This document shows, in pieces, positions 25,801 to 40,555 of a DNA stretch of 64,000 nucleotides (its first letter is position 1; the number at the start of each line of letters is the position of its first letter). Where the stretch lies: assembly GCA_949316495.1 (NCBI GenBank), contig OX439005.1, positions 29,782,217 through 29,846,216 on the forward strand, given 5' to 3'. The position numbers and the translations under genes are program-made. Under the pieces are notes generated by a model. The model saw nothing but the letters and a program-made list of their open reading frames with translations, was not told the origin of the DNA and did not search any database. Source of the DNA: Amphiduros pacificus (lineage: Eukaryota > Annelida > Polychaeta > Phyllodocida > Hesionidae).

Positions 25801-27214
25801 ATCAAAGATTTAGTTAGTTACCCTCAAAATATTTCCTCTACCTGGTAACCATAAAGATTTGTTTTTAAAAGAGCTCAATTCAAATATGTTTCAGATACCT
25901 AAAATATCTCTTCTCAAATTGTTTAAAACTTCCCTAAATCAACAATGTTCATCTAAATATGAAATATGTGTTTTTATAAACATGTTATGGTTAAGATATT
26001 GACTTCCCCAATAATCAGTGTAACACTTAGACATCCAGTATATAAAGGTCTACTTTTTGCCCAATAATAAATATTAAGTAATCAAGCTGCAAATATAAAA
26101 ACAACAAAACATATGTGGAAAATATTGTATGTTACCATAAAGGTTATGTTGTAAATTGTATGAGATATTAGGCTTTTAAGTGCAGAGAATGAGAGGTTTT
26201 TTACCTCAATTTTATGGCCTAGTATCCTCATCCTAAGCATGTCCTATTTAGGATTAAAAACACAGAGGACAATTGTGCCAAAATAGTTATAAAACCTGTC
26301 ATTCCAGAACACTCCACCCATCTCATCTTTTATCATTCATAACTATTTAAATGACATGTAAACGCAAAATACACATTTTTGTACTGTAAATTACGGCTGA
26401 ATTTAAGACTGTGTGTGCAAGTTAACCATCTCTGTATGGTTAAAGTCAAATAAAGATGCAACTTATATTATAAAAGAGACAATTTGGGATATAACAACAT
26501 GAGATTTAAGTTCGAATCGCAACGATTTGATTCCCATGGTGCAAAGTTATATAAGATAAAGTGAATATTTTTTAATAATTGGAAGGGCAATTTATGGGGA
26601 TACCAATCAGTTATGGTAGCATTACTTATACACTGAGATGAGCAATATGAAATAGTGGCATCCAATCCTTGTATTATCAGTAATAGCAGATTTTCATGAT
26701 ATCATGAAATAGTTATAGTTTGTAGATGTGCAAAACCAATGATGCTTATATACATTTGGTTATTTACATATATCCACTGATATCATTTGATAAAAATAAA
26801 GAAATATTTTTAAAATAAACAACTGAACAGGTTTGTCATTTTCAATTTTGTATATTTGTATTGCTTCAATTTGAAAATACAATAACTGAAAGAAAATCAT
26901 TTAAATAGAGTCATCTGAAAGATGAGATATGAGCAAAACAGATGAAAGCCTGCAGGGTATAATCTTCAAGTAAGTAGCAGACAGTCAGTTGTACGAGGCT
27001 CAGAAGTCGTTGTCCTGTGGAACACATTTGATGTGTTCCTTTTATTTAAAGCTAAGGTATGCAAGCCATGTCCTGCGTGTAAGATTGGCTCTATGATGAC
27101 ACTCTCATGCCCCTCTCTGTGTTAATCCATCACCTTTAGCACATTACCTTGAGTGCCTCGTCTCAGGTCTACACCGCAGTGGTTCAACCCTGTGTGTCAT
27201 ATGGCAGCTATCAC
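22801..27214. other. Gene-free AT-rich DNA
   Basis: About 4.4 kb without a recognisable exon, RNA gene or repeat. Confidence 0.55.
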
Positions 27215-27680
27215 TATAGTGGCATCACACGTTGTGCCCTGTGTGTCAGGTTATCATTAGACTGGTACCATCCTGAACATCAGGTCATCATTATACTGTG
27301 CCATCCCGCGTATTAGGGAATCACTGTACTGGTACCATCCTGAATATTAGGTCATCATTATACTGGTACCATCCTGAATATTAGGTCATCATTATACTGG
27401 TACCATCCTGAATATTAGGTCATCATTATACTGGTACCATCCTGAATATTAGGTCATCATAATACTGGTACCATCCTGAATATCAGATCATCATTATACT
27501 GGTACCATCCTGTACATCAGGTTTTCACTATACTGGTACCATCTTATATGACCTGTGTGACAAGTTATCGCTATACTGGTACCATACTTTGCATAAGGTT
27601 ATGAATATAATGGTAACATCCTGTGTCATTGTTTATCACTATATTGGCACCATCCTGTATATCAGATTATCACTATTCTG
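27215..27680. repeat. 34-bp minisatellite
   Basis: About 13 units built on CATTATACTGGTACCATCC; the central units repeat exactly every 34 bases (for example 27350 to 27384) and the outer ones are diverged. It ends about 35 bases past the stop of the ITAM gene, so it may lie in that gene's 3' UTR. Confidence 0.9.
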
Positions 27681-27715
27681 ATACCCTCACATGTGTGTTC
27701 TGTGGCCAGATGACA

Positions 27716-28447
27716 CTATAACACACTATCCTGAGTGACGGTCTCATACGGGTGGGAACGCCGCAAAATGTAGCCATTATGACCTTGCTGTTCAGGACTA
27801 CTGTCTCTTTGGTGTAAGGAGGCATACAGCGGGGCCTGCCCGTTGTTGTTAAGGGCCTCATACGTTAGCACAGGGTCGTCTCTTGTTCCTCTGTATATGT
27901 CAGCTCTGGCTGTGGCACGTCTTTGGAAGGTTGTCATGTGAACGGTGTCATAAGAAGGAGTTGGACTAGAAATCGCTTCATAATGTCTTACACTTTGTCT
28001 GGCACCCTGCCTTTGATTAGGCTCATGTGTGACCTCGTCATATACATGATCTACCGTGGCCTCATCACCGTCAGGTCGGTCTCTTTGGTTAGCGCCATCT
28101 ATCCACAGTCTCAGAGCCTGGTCGACATCCGGGTCTTCTATTCTGACCTGATCATTGTTCCAAATAGCAGACAAACGATTCACATCAGCAGTCGCCGCTG
28201 GTCTGTCACCAGATGGAGAACCTCGTTTGCGTTTTCTCTCACGTGATTGTCTACAGAGTTTGCGCATGAGCAATACCATGCCAATAAAGGCGCAAAGTAT
28301 GAGAATCCCTTCTGCTACATAAATGATTATAAAAGCATAATCGGGAATGTTTAAATCTTCCCATAATCCTCCACCTGAGTCGTCTTCTTTTGAGTTTGCT
28401 GTTGTACTTTTTATGTTGATACTGGTTTTCTCACCATCCACAGACAT
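27716..28447 (-). CDS. ITAM-bearing single-pass membrane protein, adaptor-like
   Basis: Encodes 243 residues from an ATG one base after a splice acceptor (TATTTCAG|A ATG). Order: a short polar segment (1-37), one membrane helix (about 38-61) with an acidic residue E46 inside it, a basic stop-transfer stretch (RKLCRQSRERKRKRG), and a long cytoplasmic tail rich in tyrosine motifs: Y136DEV, Y156EAI, Y166DTV, Y196EAL, Y208ASL, Y234ETV. Y196/Y208 have exact ITAM spacing (YxxL, eight residues, YxxL); Y156/Y166 are ITAM-like with Val last. The C-terminus DSVL fits a class I PDZ ligand. Known: short-ectodomain ITAM adaptors such as DAP12 and CD3-zeta carry an acidic residue in the helix to pair with receptors and recruit Syk/ZAP70-type kinases. 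A signalling adaptor or receptor tail is inferred. Homology to vertebrate adaptors is not shown, and upstream exons may add ectodomain. Confidence 0.7.
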   Translation of the reverse strand: MSVDGEKTSINIKSTTANSKEDDSGGGLWEDLNIPDYAFIIIYVAEGILILCAFIGMVLLMRKLCRQSRERKRKRGSPSGDRPAATADVNRLSAIWNNDQVRIEDPDVDQALRLWIDGANQRDRPDGDEATVDHVYDEVTHEPNQRQGARQSVRHYEAISSPTPSYDTVHMTTFQRRATARADIYRGTRDDPVLTYEALNNNGQAPLYASLHQRDSSPEQQGHNGYILRRSHPYETVTQDSVL

Positions 28448-28448
28448 T

Positions 28449-29567
28449 CTGAAATATATTCAATTCATATAATCAAAAATATTATATATGTTTAAATATT
28501 GTTTGACTGAGTTACAGCCCCTTCCCTCAAGAAAGGGCCTGTATGGACCCTCACAACATTAAAAAAAGGGATGGTAATAGTCAAAAATATTGTATTTCCA
28601 TTCCAATTACATTTTCGATGATAACAGAGAATGATTAAAATTTAAAATATATCGTTAATATGAACAGTCCTCAATCTGCCTTGGAGACAGATTTATCTGG
28701 ATGGGTTTTTTCTTCAAACATTAATCATAGATTACTTTGGTTTTCCATAACAAAACACTATGATGTTAATATATATTAACAATGATGGAACACGAGGGGC
28801 ACACATATTTCAACTTCATGATTGATTAGATCCAACATTAGATCCTGTCTACATCCTAGTTTGGAGCTTAACCTTTAACTTTATTTGTTTCTGACACAAT
28901 TCTGATGCTGTCATCGAATAGGGATACAAATAAACTGACATTGTGTTTTAAACTTTTATATCTCTTCAATATAATATTTATTTTTCCAGTGCTTCCTTTA
29001 AAATTTGGGGAGGTAATGGTCCTAATTATATTTATTAGTGTAGAGAAAATTGCGATGGTAATCAAAGAGATTTTTTTATCTTGAAATGAAATTGCATGTA
29101 TAGCATATGGGGCAAGTTTCCCACTGTTTGTTGGCAGACGACCAGTCTCAACGCAAATTGAAAGTCTCCGTCGGTTTTCAGACACCAGTGGCCTAGTTTC
29201 CAGAAGTGTTACGTAACTGAGCTAACGTTTACAACGTGCACAGAAGCGTCACTGCCAGTTTTGTTATCAATCATGAGGCTAATAAGACGGATGTGTACAT
29301 ACAAAGCCTTCACGTGTCCGTTATATACATTTAGATGATACAAAAAATATTTCAGTTACAAATGTTATGGTTGGCTGACCACCGGGTTCAGATCATGAAC
29401 GATGACACGGCCTTTGTCCGTGTCTTACGACGAGAGCGTTTTCTCTTTTTTTTCATAGGAAAACAACCTTATATGAAACTTTAACGGTGCCCGTCACTGT
29501 CCTATCTTAAACTGTATGTAAGTTGATTATATATTTGTTCTGTTGATGGGTATTTTAAGACACTTAC
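28449..29567 (-). other. Intron of the ITAM gene
   Basis: Bounded on the minus strand by the donor CAG|GTAAGTG (at 29568/29567) and the acceptor TTTCAG (at 28449). A 105-codon minus frame at 28868-29185 shows no recognisable domain and is taken as chance. Confidence 0.5.
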
Positions 29568-29634
29568 CTGAGATACTGTGGTGTCACAGATGGTGTGCTA
29601 TTTGAGGTTTGAATTGAAGCATGTTGCCTTTGTT
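29568..29634 (-). CDS. Probable upstream exon of the ITAM gene
   Basis: A strong donor CAG|GTAAGTG ends a 67-base exon that begins after a pyrimidine-rich acceptor CTCGGCAG at 29635-29642. Joined to the next exon, the frame stays open and reads a Ser/Thr/Gln-rich segment with an NST glycosylation site, ending PQYLR before the ATG Met. That composition suits an extracellular stalk. It could equally be 5' UTR: no signal peptide was found further upstream, and a stop lies just beyond in the same frame if the acceptor is not used. Confidence 0.4.
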
Positions 29635-31669
29635 CTGCCGAGGTGGAGAGGTTTGGGTGGGGGCAGTAGGTTAGATGTGGGTTACTAGATTATCTGTGTA
29701 TCATTCATTATCTCTATATCCTATATGACCATCCTTGAGTGTGTCTGGGGTCCTATCATTCTGACACTGTTATGTTCAAGTTTGTGTACATATATTAGCG
29801 TGAGGTCACCAGCATGATGACGACTCCCTCACCGCTATCCCCCTAAACAAATCACCACACGTGCTGACAGCCAGCAACAATCACAACATCACCATGCGCA
29901 GGTCCAATAAACGTATAAATCCAATGCAATATTTATCACAACACTCCTGGTAGATTAATACCTGATTAAAATCATGTAATATTCATACATCGCGTGGAGA
30001 GCGGAGATGGTGTAAAACGGCGTTGTGGGGAGAATACGGTATGTATGACTAGCCTCTCGTATCCTCTTCCCGCTACAAGTGTGTGTGTGTACATGAATGT
30101 GGATTAGCTGATTAGATAGATAGGCCACTGTTCATAGACTTTTAGTATTACTGTTACTATTATTTTTTATGGACAACCCCGCAGGTCCATTGTGTCCAAT
30201 GAATGGCGTTGAATATCACTAATGGCTTGCATCATATCATATCAGATCTGGGATGTATATATAGAGGTTTGGAGGTGCAGTTGTGCACGTACTGTACTTG
30301 TCTCTGAGTCATATTCCTCTCTCTATTTATATGTCTGCTGCAATGTTCTGGCATTTCTCAATCTCCTATACCAATAGACTGGTGTATCCATCAAAATATC
30401 ATATTTCCATGTCTTGTTATAAGCGTTTAATGTGCTGTGGCCTTTGTCCTCTTTGCTAATGTGTATTTTATGGACATGTCAGTTTGTTTGGCAAATGTTT
30501 CTCTCCTGTGTATATGATGTGCATACGGTAACATCCTTGAAGTAATGGCTCTGGAGGAAGTGAGATAACAAAGCTGACTAAGATATGGCCACCACAAAGT
30601 ATTTATTTATGACACATCTTCAGGCTAAAGAGTGTCCTCATACTAAAACTTACCAGATTAAAACAGACAAATACCCCCTGGATATGAGTTTGAGTTTTAT
30701 CTTAATAGATAACATCTTTATTGAAGGCTATTTATTGAATGTGTTCACTATCATTCCCTTTCAAAACCATGTAATCATTGAATCCCCGTGGTGTCATATA
30801 ACCTCTATCACATTTTGTGAGGGTATTCATCAAAAGGAACATGTGACATCCGGGTTGTGTTGATTGTGTAGAGTCATATTACTCTAAGATTGAACTACTT
30901 GCAAACCATGGACTAAATAGAGATTTAATCCATGTTGCAAACCAAATGAAATTTATTTTACAGACAAAGACACAAAGATGCGGAAAGAGATGTACTGGAA
31001 TATTCCATACCAAATTTATATGATCATATTTAATCTAATTTATACATATATGTCACTGCTCCGATATGTATTGGAGCCTCCTATCAAATCAGGGCGATAA
31101 CAGTTTGTTCTCGGTCCTGGGGGGGTTGTGTGGAGGGAGGGTCGAATGACAGCCCAAACCCACAGGCCAAACTATAATCGTGATTACAATGTCAATACAT
31201 TAGGGCCAATCTAATCGCTTTTCACTTAATAAAGCATTTGTCTTTTTGATTTGTTTCCTTCTCTTACATTTGCAACTCTTCCATTATTTTGAATTATGTG
31301 CACTTAATGCATATCAATATTTGGTTAATACAAATAAATACTGAGAAATTCTATTTGCAGAACGGAAATTCTATGGACATTTGATCTTAACTTGTTATTT
31401 TACAATTTCTGGTCATGTGAATCATTTCAAGATATACTAAATTAATAAGATATTTAAAATTGATATAAAGTGGCGAATCATCCTTTAAATATGATTATGA
31501 CTAGAAATATTCATAATATTATGATATGCATTAATTTTATAAAACATGAAAAAGGCAGAACACATCCCATGTGGCACTTGATAAGATATAGCCCAGCCAT
31601 GTAGTAGAGTATGGATTAAACCTTGGACTGACCTTTATGTTTATTTCGCAAAAAGGTACTATATATACA
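29635..31669. other. Gene-free DNA, probable upstream flank of ITAM gene
   Basis: No supported gene. Any further exons or promoter of the ITAM gene would lie here; I cannot place them. Confidence 0.5.
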
Positions 31670-31745
31670 TTCCCCTGTGAGATTTGTTGCAATATTCGAC
31701 CAACATTCGGCCATTTTGGTTTCCGTGCTTTCACAGCAATGCTAC
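31670..31745. repeat. Dispersed repeat, copy B
   Basis: Matches 1290-1370 at about 80%: GAGATTT, TGCAATATT, CGGCCATTTTGG and GTGCTTTCAC in the same order. Confidence 0.55.
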
Positions 31746-32332
31746 AGATATCACAACTGATTTTCAAGGTAAGACAACGAATGGCTTCAGGTTATCAGAT
31801 ATATATTATTTTAAACATATTTGTCTCATTCTTAATTTAGAAAATAGAGATTTCTCATGACACTGATGTACAATGCTGAGGTTGTAAGAGGTTTCATAAC
31901 TTGTTTTCAAAATTACTACATCCATTTGGTTTACAGCTCACAATGTACCCATCTATGACGTTTACCACAGCAGGCGGAAAACTATTAAGATTCGCAATGC
32001 AATATATTTTGGTTTTTAATCATAGCTGATTCATGACTGTGTTATTGTGAAAGGTTGGAATACTACAGTTTAAAAAAAAATGCTTCAAATCTTAAGAATC
32101 TGGAATTTTCTTTCGATGATCTACTAGGAAATGCAAATGAAAAAATATGAAAAAATAATTCTGAATTTAGAACAAGACCTGCTTGGGGTTTTATTAAAGA
32201 TTTTTTTTTCAAATCAGCTTAAAAATAATATGCTGAGTTTATACATTTAATATATTTACATTTGAAAACGAATAATATCAATTTCTCTATATCTAAAATC
32301 AAATAATTTCTCTCTGTCTTTATTTATGACAA
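31746..32332. other. No gene seen
   Basis: AT-rich DNA without supported features. Confidence 0.5.
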
Positions 32333-32437
32333 ATATATACGTATATATATATATATATATATACATGCATATATATATACATGTATATATATATATATCT
32401 ATATATTTGTTTAATATTTTAAATATTATGTATACAT

Positions 32438-32513
<76 letters not shown>
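32333..32513. repeat. (AT)n microsatellite
   Basis: Interrupted AT repeats, with a pure run at about 32445-32512. It lies about 200 bases past the stop codon of the opsin-like receptor. A minus-strand AATAAA (32537-32542) precedes it, so the transcript may end just before the repeat. Confidence 0.97.
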
Positions 32514-32515
<2 letters not shown>

Positions 32516-32719
32516 ATACATTGATTTGTTTCATTATTTATTCAAAACGGATACGATTTATTGCTTCATATCAGCAATACTTTCAAACAAATAATTTTGT
32601 TCACTAATCATTAATGTGCATGTATATGCTTTTTTATGTTATATTATAATGAATGCACTATATTCAACAATTATATTTCATATCAATTGCAGAAGACAGT
32701 AACAATTGTAAATATATAC

Positions 32720-34081
32720 TTAAAAGTCAAGCCCATCCGGATGCTGAGCTTGTCCGATATCCCCATCCAATGGTTTAGATTTTTTGGCGCCCTTATTTGT
32801 CTTAGATTTCCTGTCTCTGTCTTTTTCATTTTCCTTCTCACTATCAGAAGAAGATGAAGAACTGGACAATGAAGACGAAGAGCCACTCTTTCCTCCCTTT
32901 TTCCTTTTTTTGAGTTCTTTCTTATATATCTTTTTGTTCTCTTTTATTTTTCTCATTCTTCTTTCCTCCTCTGTTTCCTTCTTTTTAAAGCTCTCCACCA
33001 ATGCTGCCCTCAGTTGTTTGTTGGTCACGTATATTAATGGCTTCACAAAGAGACTGAAAAATCCAAAGACGGCCGAGAATGCAACTGCTCCATTTGGAGG
33101 AGGATTTTGAAAGTGGTATCCCATAAAATAACCCATTATCATGGCTGGCAACCAACACAGGGAATAAACAAGCCAGGCAATGCAAGTGGTGATAATCAGC
33201 TTGAAATCGTTTTCTTTAAATTGGTATGATCTTTTCTGTTTTTTCATGACATAATCATAAACAACTTTATCATCATTCCAATCATCCTCACTTTTGTAGC
33301 CAGCATCAGAGTCAGAAGCAGTTCCTCCCATCTCATTTCCTATGCTGTCCAAATAATTCATCCGCTTAATCTTATTTTCAACCCGGTGGAGTTTGACAGC
33401 ATAGGATTCCCGGGGTATGTTAGAATCCTCTTCCAGGATCAGAGCCTCTCCGGGCGCTACTCTTGTCTTGGCCTTGTGTACTCGGTAGAATGCCAAGCCA
33501 AAGAACACTGCACAGCAAATAAATGATAAAGCAAAGGTCATTGCAAATAGAAAGCTGATGTGACTTAGACTTTCTTTGTAATCACTGGCACACTGAAACT
33601 GGTAGGGAGAATATGCAACTTTGCTCCAGCCCATGACAGGGAACATGGCCATGACCAGGTCAAACACCCAGATACCACAGATGAGGATGATCATGGTAGT
33701 CTTGTTGTAGAAGATCACGTGGTGCTTGGAAGGTTTCCATATAAGAATGAACTTCTCAAATGCCACAGACACAAAAGTGTGCAAGCAGACAATGTAGGTC
33801 CATGTGCCGATCACGTAGTGGAAGTGACAGAAGCCATCACCCAGGGGCCAGTCCCAAGACACAGTGCCTACCACGGCAAACAGCAGCCACAGCACGCAGG
33901 CAAGCAGGTCGCTCACAGACATATTCACCAGGAGAAAGTTGGACGGCTTACGTAACTGGGTGACTCGGTAGAAGACGAAGAGGACCAGAATGTTGACGGT
34001 CATGGCGACGATGAAGGCGATGAGGAGGATGAGACCCACGCCGGCCATATAGGCAGTTCCTGGCTCCGTGCTATTTGACAT
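32720..34081 (-). CDS. Opsin-like rhodopsin-class GPCR lacking the retinal lysine
   Basis: An intronless, complete 453-residue receptor starting at an ATG in good context (GCC before it), with an NST glycosylation site at N3. Seven helices are visible: D58 in helix 2, C85 at the top of helix 3, FEKF (108-111) in place of DRY/ERY, W138 in helix 4, C164 in loop 2, CWLP (309-312) in helix 6, KPLIY (347-351) in place of NPxxY. Opsin marks are GW..Y followed by QCASDY in loop 2, EKF..WKP after helix 3, and NKQLR after helix 7. The position of the chromophore lysine (Lys296 in bovine rhodopsin) is Phe341, so covalent retinal binding is not expected. The third loop is long (about 205-292); the tail is Lys-rich, with a run of Ser at 399-412. 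Ligand unknown. A minus-strand AATAAA lies at 32537-32542. Confidence 0.85.
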   Translation of the reverse strand: MSNSTEPGTAYMAGVGLILLIAFIVAMTVNILVLFVFYRVTQLRKPSNFLLVNMSVSDLLACVLWLLFAVVGTVSWDWPLGDGFCHFHYVIGTWTYIVCLHTFVSVAFEKFILIWKPSKHHVIFYNKTTMIILICGIWVFDLVMAMFPVMGWSKVAYSPYQFQCASDYKESLSHISFLFAMTFALSFICCAVFFGLAFYRVHKAKTRVAPGEALILEEDSNIPRESYAVKLHRVENKIKRMNYLDSIGNEMGGTASDSDAGYKSEDDWNDDKVVYDYVMKKQKRSYQFKENDFKLIITTCIAWLVYSLCWLPAMIMGYFMGYHFQNPPPNGAVAFSAVFGFFSLFVKPLIYVTNKQLRAALVESFKKKETEEERRMRKIKENKKIYKKELKKRKKGGKSGSSSSLSSSSSSSDSEKENEKDRDRKSKTNKGAKKSKPLDGDIGQAQHPDGLDF

Positions 34082-35750
34082 GGCGATGCTATTGTTTTCT
34101 GTTGTTCTCTCACCTTGATCCTAGACACTTTTCATGTCATAAAATCATTAACTTGTGTTGGTGATTAGCCACCGACTATCTCATGATATGCATTGATTTC
34201 ATGAAACTGTAAACTGTTGTTGATGAATTTCTTCTGATAACATTTGTAGCATCCTTTTGATATATTCTATATATAATCTATATCCATAAAATTATCCAAA
34301 CTTCTCACAGCAGTTTTGTGAGTTCCTATATGTGATTACGGTGAATCACTGATGTTAATGCATTATCCCAGGAGACAGTGACTCATAACTCATATTTGCC
34401 AAAAGAGAAATAATGTTTTGGTGCAATCACATTGTCATTTGTTGTGTCCGATTTGTTGTGTCCGATGCTACTATCGGGCAGAGCCACATAAATAAATACA
34501 ACAAGTCAGGAGCATGTAGAATCAACAGGAAGTCCTAAACATGGGGTTTCCATGGCTGATATTCTGCCAGTACACATTTGCCTTTGGCTGCTTTCCATGC
34601 ATAAACACAAGGCAAGCACGCTTTATTTGACATGTATTGATTCTAGATTGAATGGTGTCATTCATCTGTGTCTGATCGGGACAAAATACCACTCAATATG
34701 ATCAAATGGTAATCCGGTTTGCAAATATTGGCAAGCTGGTTGGCTTAAACAAATATAGACCTATGATCCTCATATTCACACAGGACCCCGAATGGCAATG
34801 CCTTGTGATGTACTTAAATCCATGTTGCAGTTGCCATCATCCCCACATAATCCAAAATATGAATATAAATAAAAATCCATGCATAACTTTTTATTTAACC
34901 CTTAAATCGCCCTTATTTGAAACACCATAACAAATACAAGAATAAATTGTTTCGGATAGTATTATTATTTTGATTATATCCACGATTTATAGATTAGGTT
35001 TGATCCAGATTAAGGGATCTCCAATAAAGGATATTCTATCCCTTAAATGGAAAATTTTATAACCTACCTTCGTCATGTCTGATATATGACGTTGTGACCC
35101 TAAAAACTCTATTAGTACCCCAGGTTTTATATTAGTCTTTTGGAGCTACTGGACATTCTCTATGTATGCTTCAACACTTGGCATATTTGATCTGGTCATA
35201 TATAAACACTTTACTAGCTGTTTCATTACTCATGGGACTTTTCAAACATTGACATAACGTCGATAAGATATAAAACTAGCCGAAATCATTTTCTATCAAA
35301 TTCTAGTTTTTTATGGATGCTTTCTGTAAATAGCCTAGTAAGTAAAGAAAATCGTATTTGATTTCAAGAGTATAAGAAAAGGGTACATAGATAACGATAA
35401 TAAATCGATAATATTTTTTTTTTTTTTTTTTTTTGTAAACGATAGTTTACATATTTTACAAAATGCACAATGATCATTATTTTAAGACTGTAAAAACGTC
35501 TGAACCGAGTGTATACTCCAAGATTCTGGTGAAGAAGTGTCGATTGATATTGACAACAGATGTCGCTTTGACAGCTTATCTGTTTGTTTATTGACAAAAT
35601 TATCTTCACAGAGATTCGTGGAAATATAGTTAATGATAAGCAAAAGAATAATTTATTAATTGATATACTGCAGGAATGTGTGTTTGATAAGTTATAAATT
35701 TGAATAAGTTTGGTATTTTTGTGTGTAAGTACCTGCGGCAGTCGCAACTT
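34082..35750. other. Upstream flank of opsin-like gene; T-run
   Basis: No further exon recognised. A 21-base T run lies at 35414-35434. Confidence 0.5.
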
Positions 35751-35756
35751 GTCTCT

Positions 35757-35807
<51 letters not shown>

Positions 35808-35824
35808 GAGCCCACCCAGGGACG
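35751..35824 (+). tRNA. tRNA-Asn(GTT)
   Basis: Full cloverleaf of 74 bases: acceptor GTCTCTG pairing with CAGGGAC plus G73, A box TGGCGCAATCGG, anticodon loop CTGTTAA with GTT, and B box GGTTCGAGCCC. No intron. A Pol III stop (TTTT) follows within about 8 bases. This looks like a working nuclear gene. Confidence 0.97.
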
Positions 35825-36403
35825 AGAGATTCTTTTCTTTTTATTTTAACAAAATAATCCTCTCCAAATCTGTATTTTGCTCTCCTATAATTGACGAAAT
35901 TACCATTTCCATTATTCACAATTTCTACCATTAATAAATTGTCTTTTTTATATCCTAAACCCTGAGCGCATAAAAATCAATTTCGCCACTCATATTGAAA
36001 ATATGAGGAAAAAAGAATTTTCGCTTCTCGATTATTTCAAATATTTCTCTTACGTTTGGCTCATCCTTTTAATAGTACACTTAACACAAATAACAATAAT
36101 ACTCAAGATCACATGAGCATAATGCATAAACAACCGCTCCCAAACAAGTGAAATGTCAGATATTTATAGAATATTGAGACATCGATCCATCTGATAATGA
36201 TGAGCATGTCACGTGGTGATGTTGACAAAACAGCAAACTATACCCTCTTACACTTGAATAAGAGACTATCTTAAAAAGGGAGATATGATTCCTGACAGCC
36301 ATAATAATTCCAGGTTCCTTGTCTGTCTGATAGATGGACATAGCAGGTCATTCATGACAAGAGGCGTGACAATTCATTTTTACTGCTCTATCAACATTAA
36401 GCC
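35825..36403. other. No gene seen
   Basis: AT-rich DNA after the tRNA terminator. Confidence 0.5.
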
Positions 36404-36487
36404 CCAGTCACACTTACACGATCGTTTACAAAACTTTTGGGGAGTCACGATCTGTTAAATCGCCTGACATCGTTTAAGTGTGACTGG
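36404..36487. mobile_element. 84-bp miniature inverted-repeat element
   Basis: Perfect 13-bp ends, CCAGTCACACTTA (36404-36416) and its inverse (36475-36487), are followed inward on both sides by ACGAT. No certain target-site duplication; the flanks share only an imperfect ACATT(T)AAG. Superfamily unassigned. Confidence 0.55.
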
Positions 36488-40485
<3,998 letters not shown>

Positions 40486-40555
40486 GCATCGGCCGGGAAT
40501 CGAACCCGGGCCGCCCGCGTGGCAGGCGAGCATTCTACCACTGAACCACCGATGC
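40486..40555 (-). tRNA. tRNA-Gly(GCC)
   Basis: On the minus strand the acceptor GCATCGG pairs with CCGATGC; A box TGGTTCAGTGG, anticodon loop CTGCCAC with GCC, B box GGTTCGATTCC. No intron. A five-T Pol III stop follows about 5 bases downstream. This appears intact. Confidence 0.97.

Noticed and set aside
28868-29185. 105-codon minus frame as a gene
   Set aside because: It lies in the probable intron of the ITAM gene, has no recognisable domain and no supporting splice or promoter signal.
32256-32607. Ile-Tyr repeat frames
   Set aside because: Artefact of the AT microsatellite.
32720-34081. A light-sensing opsin
   Set aside because: The chromophore lysine position is Phe341; the lysine present (K347) sits at the NPxxY Asn, six residues away.
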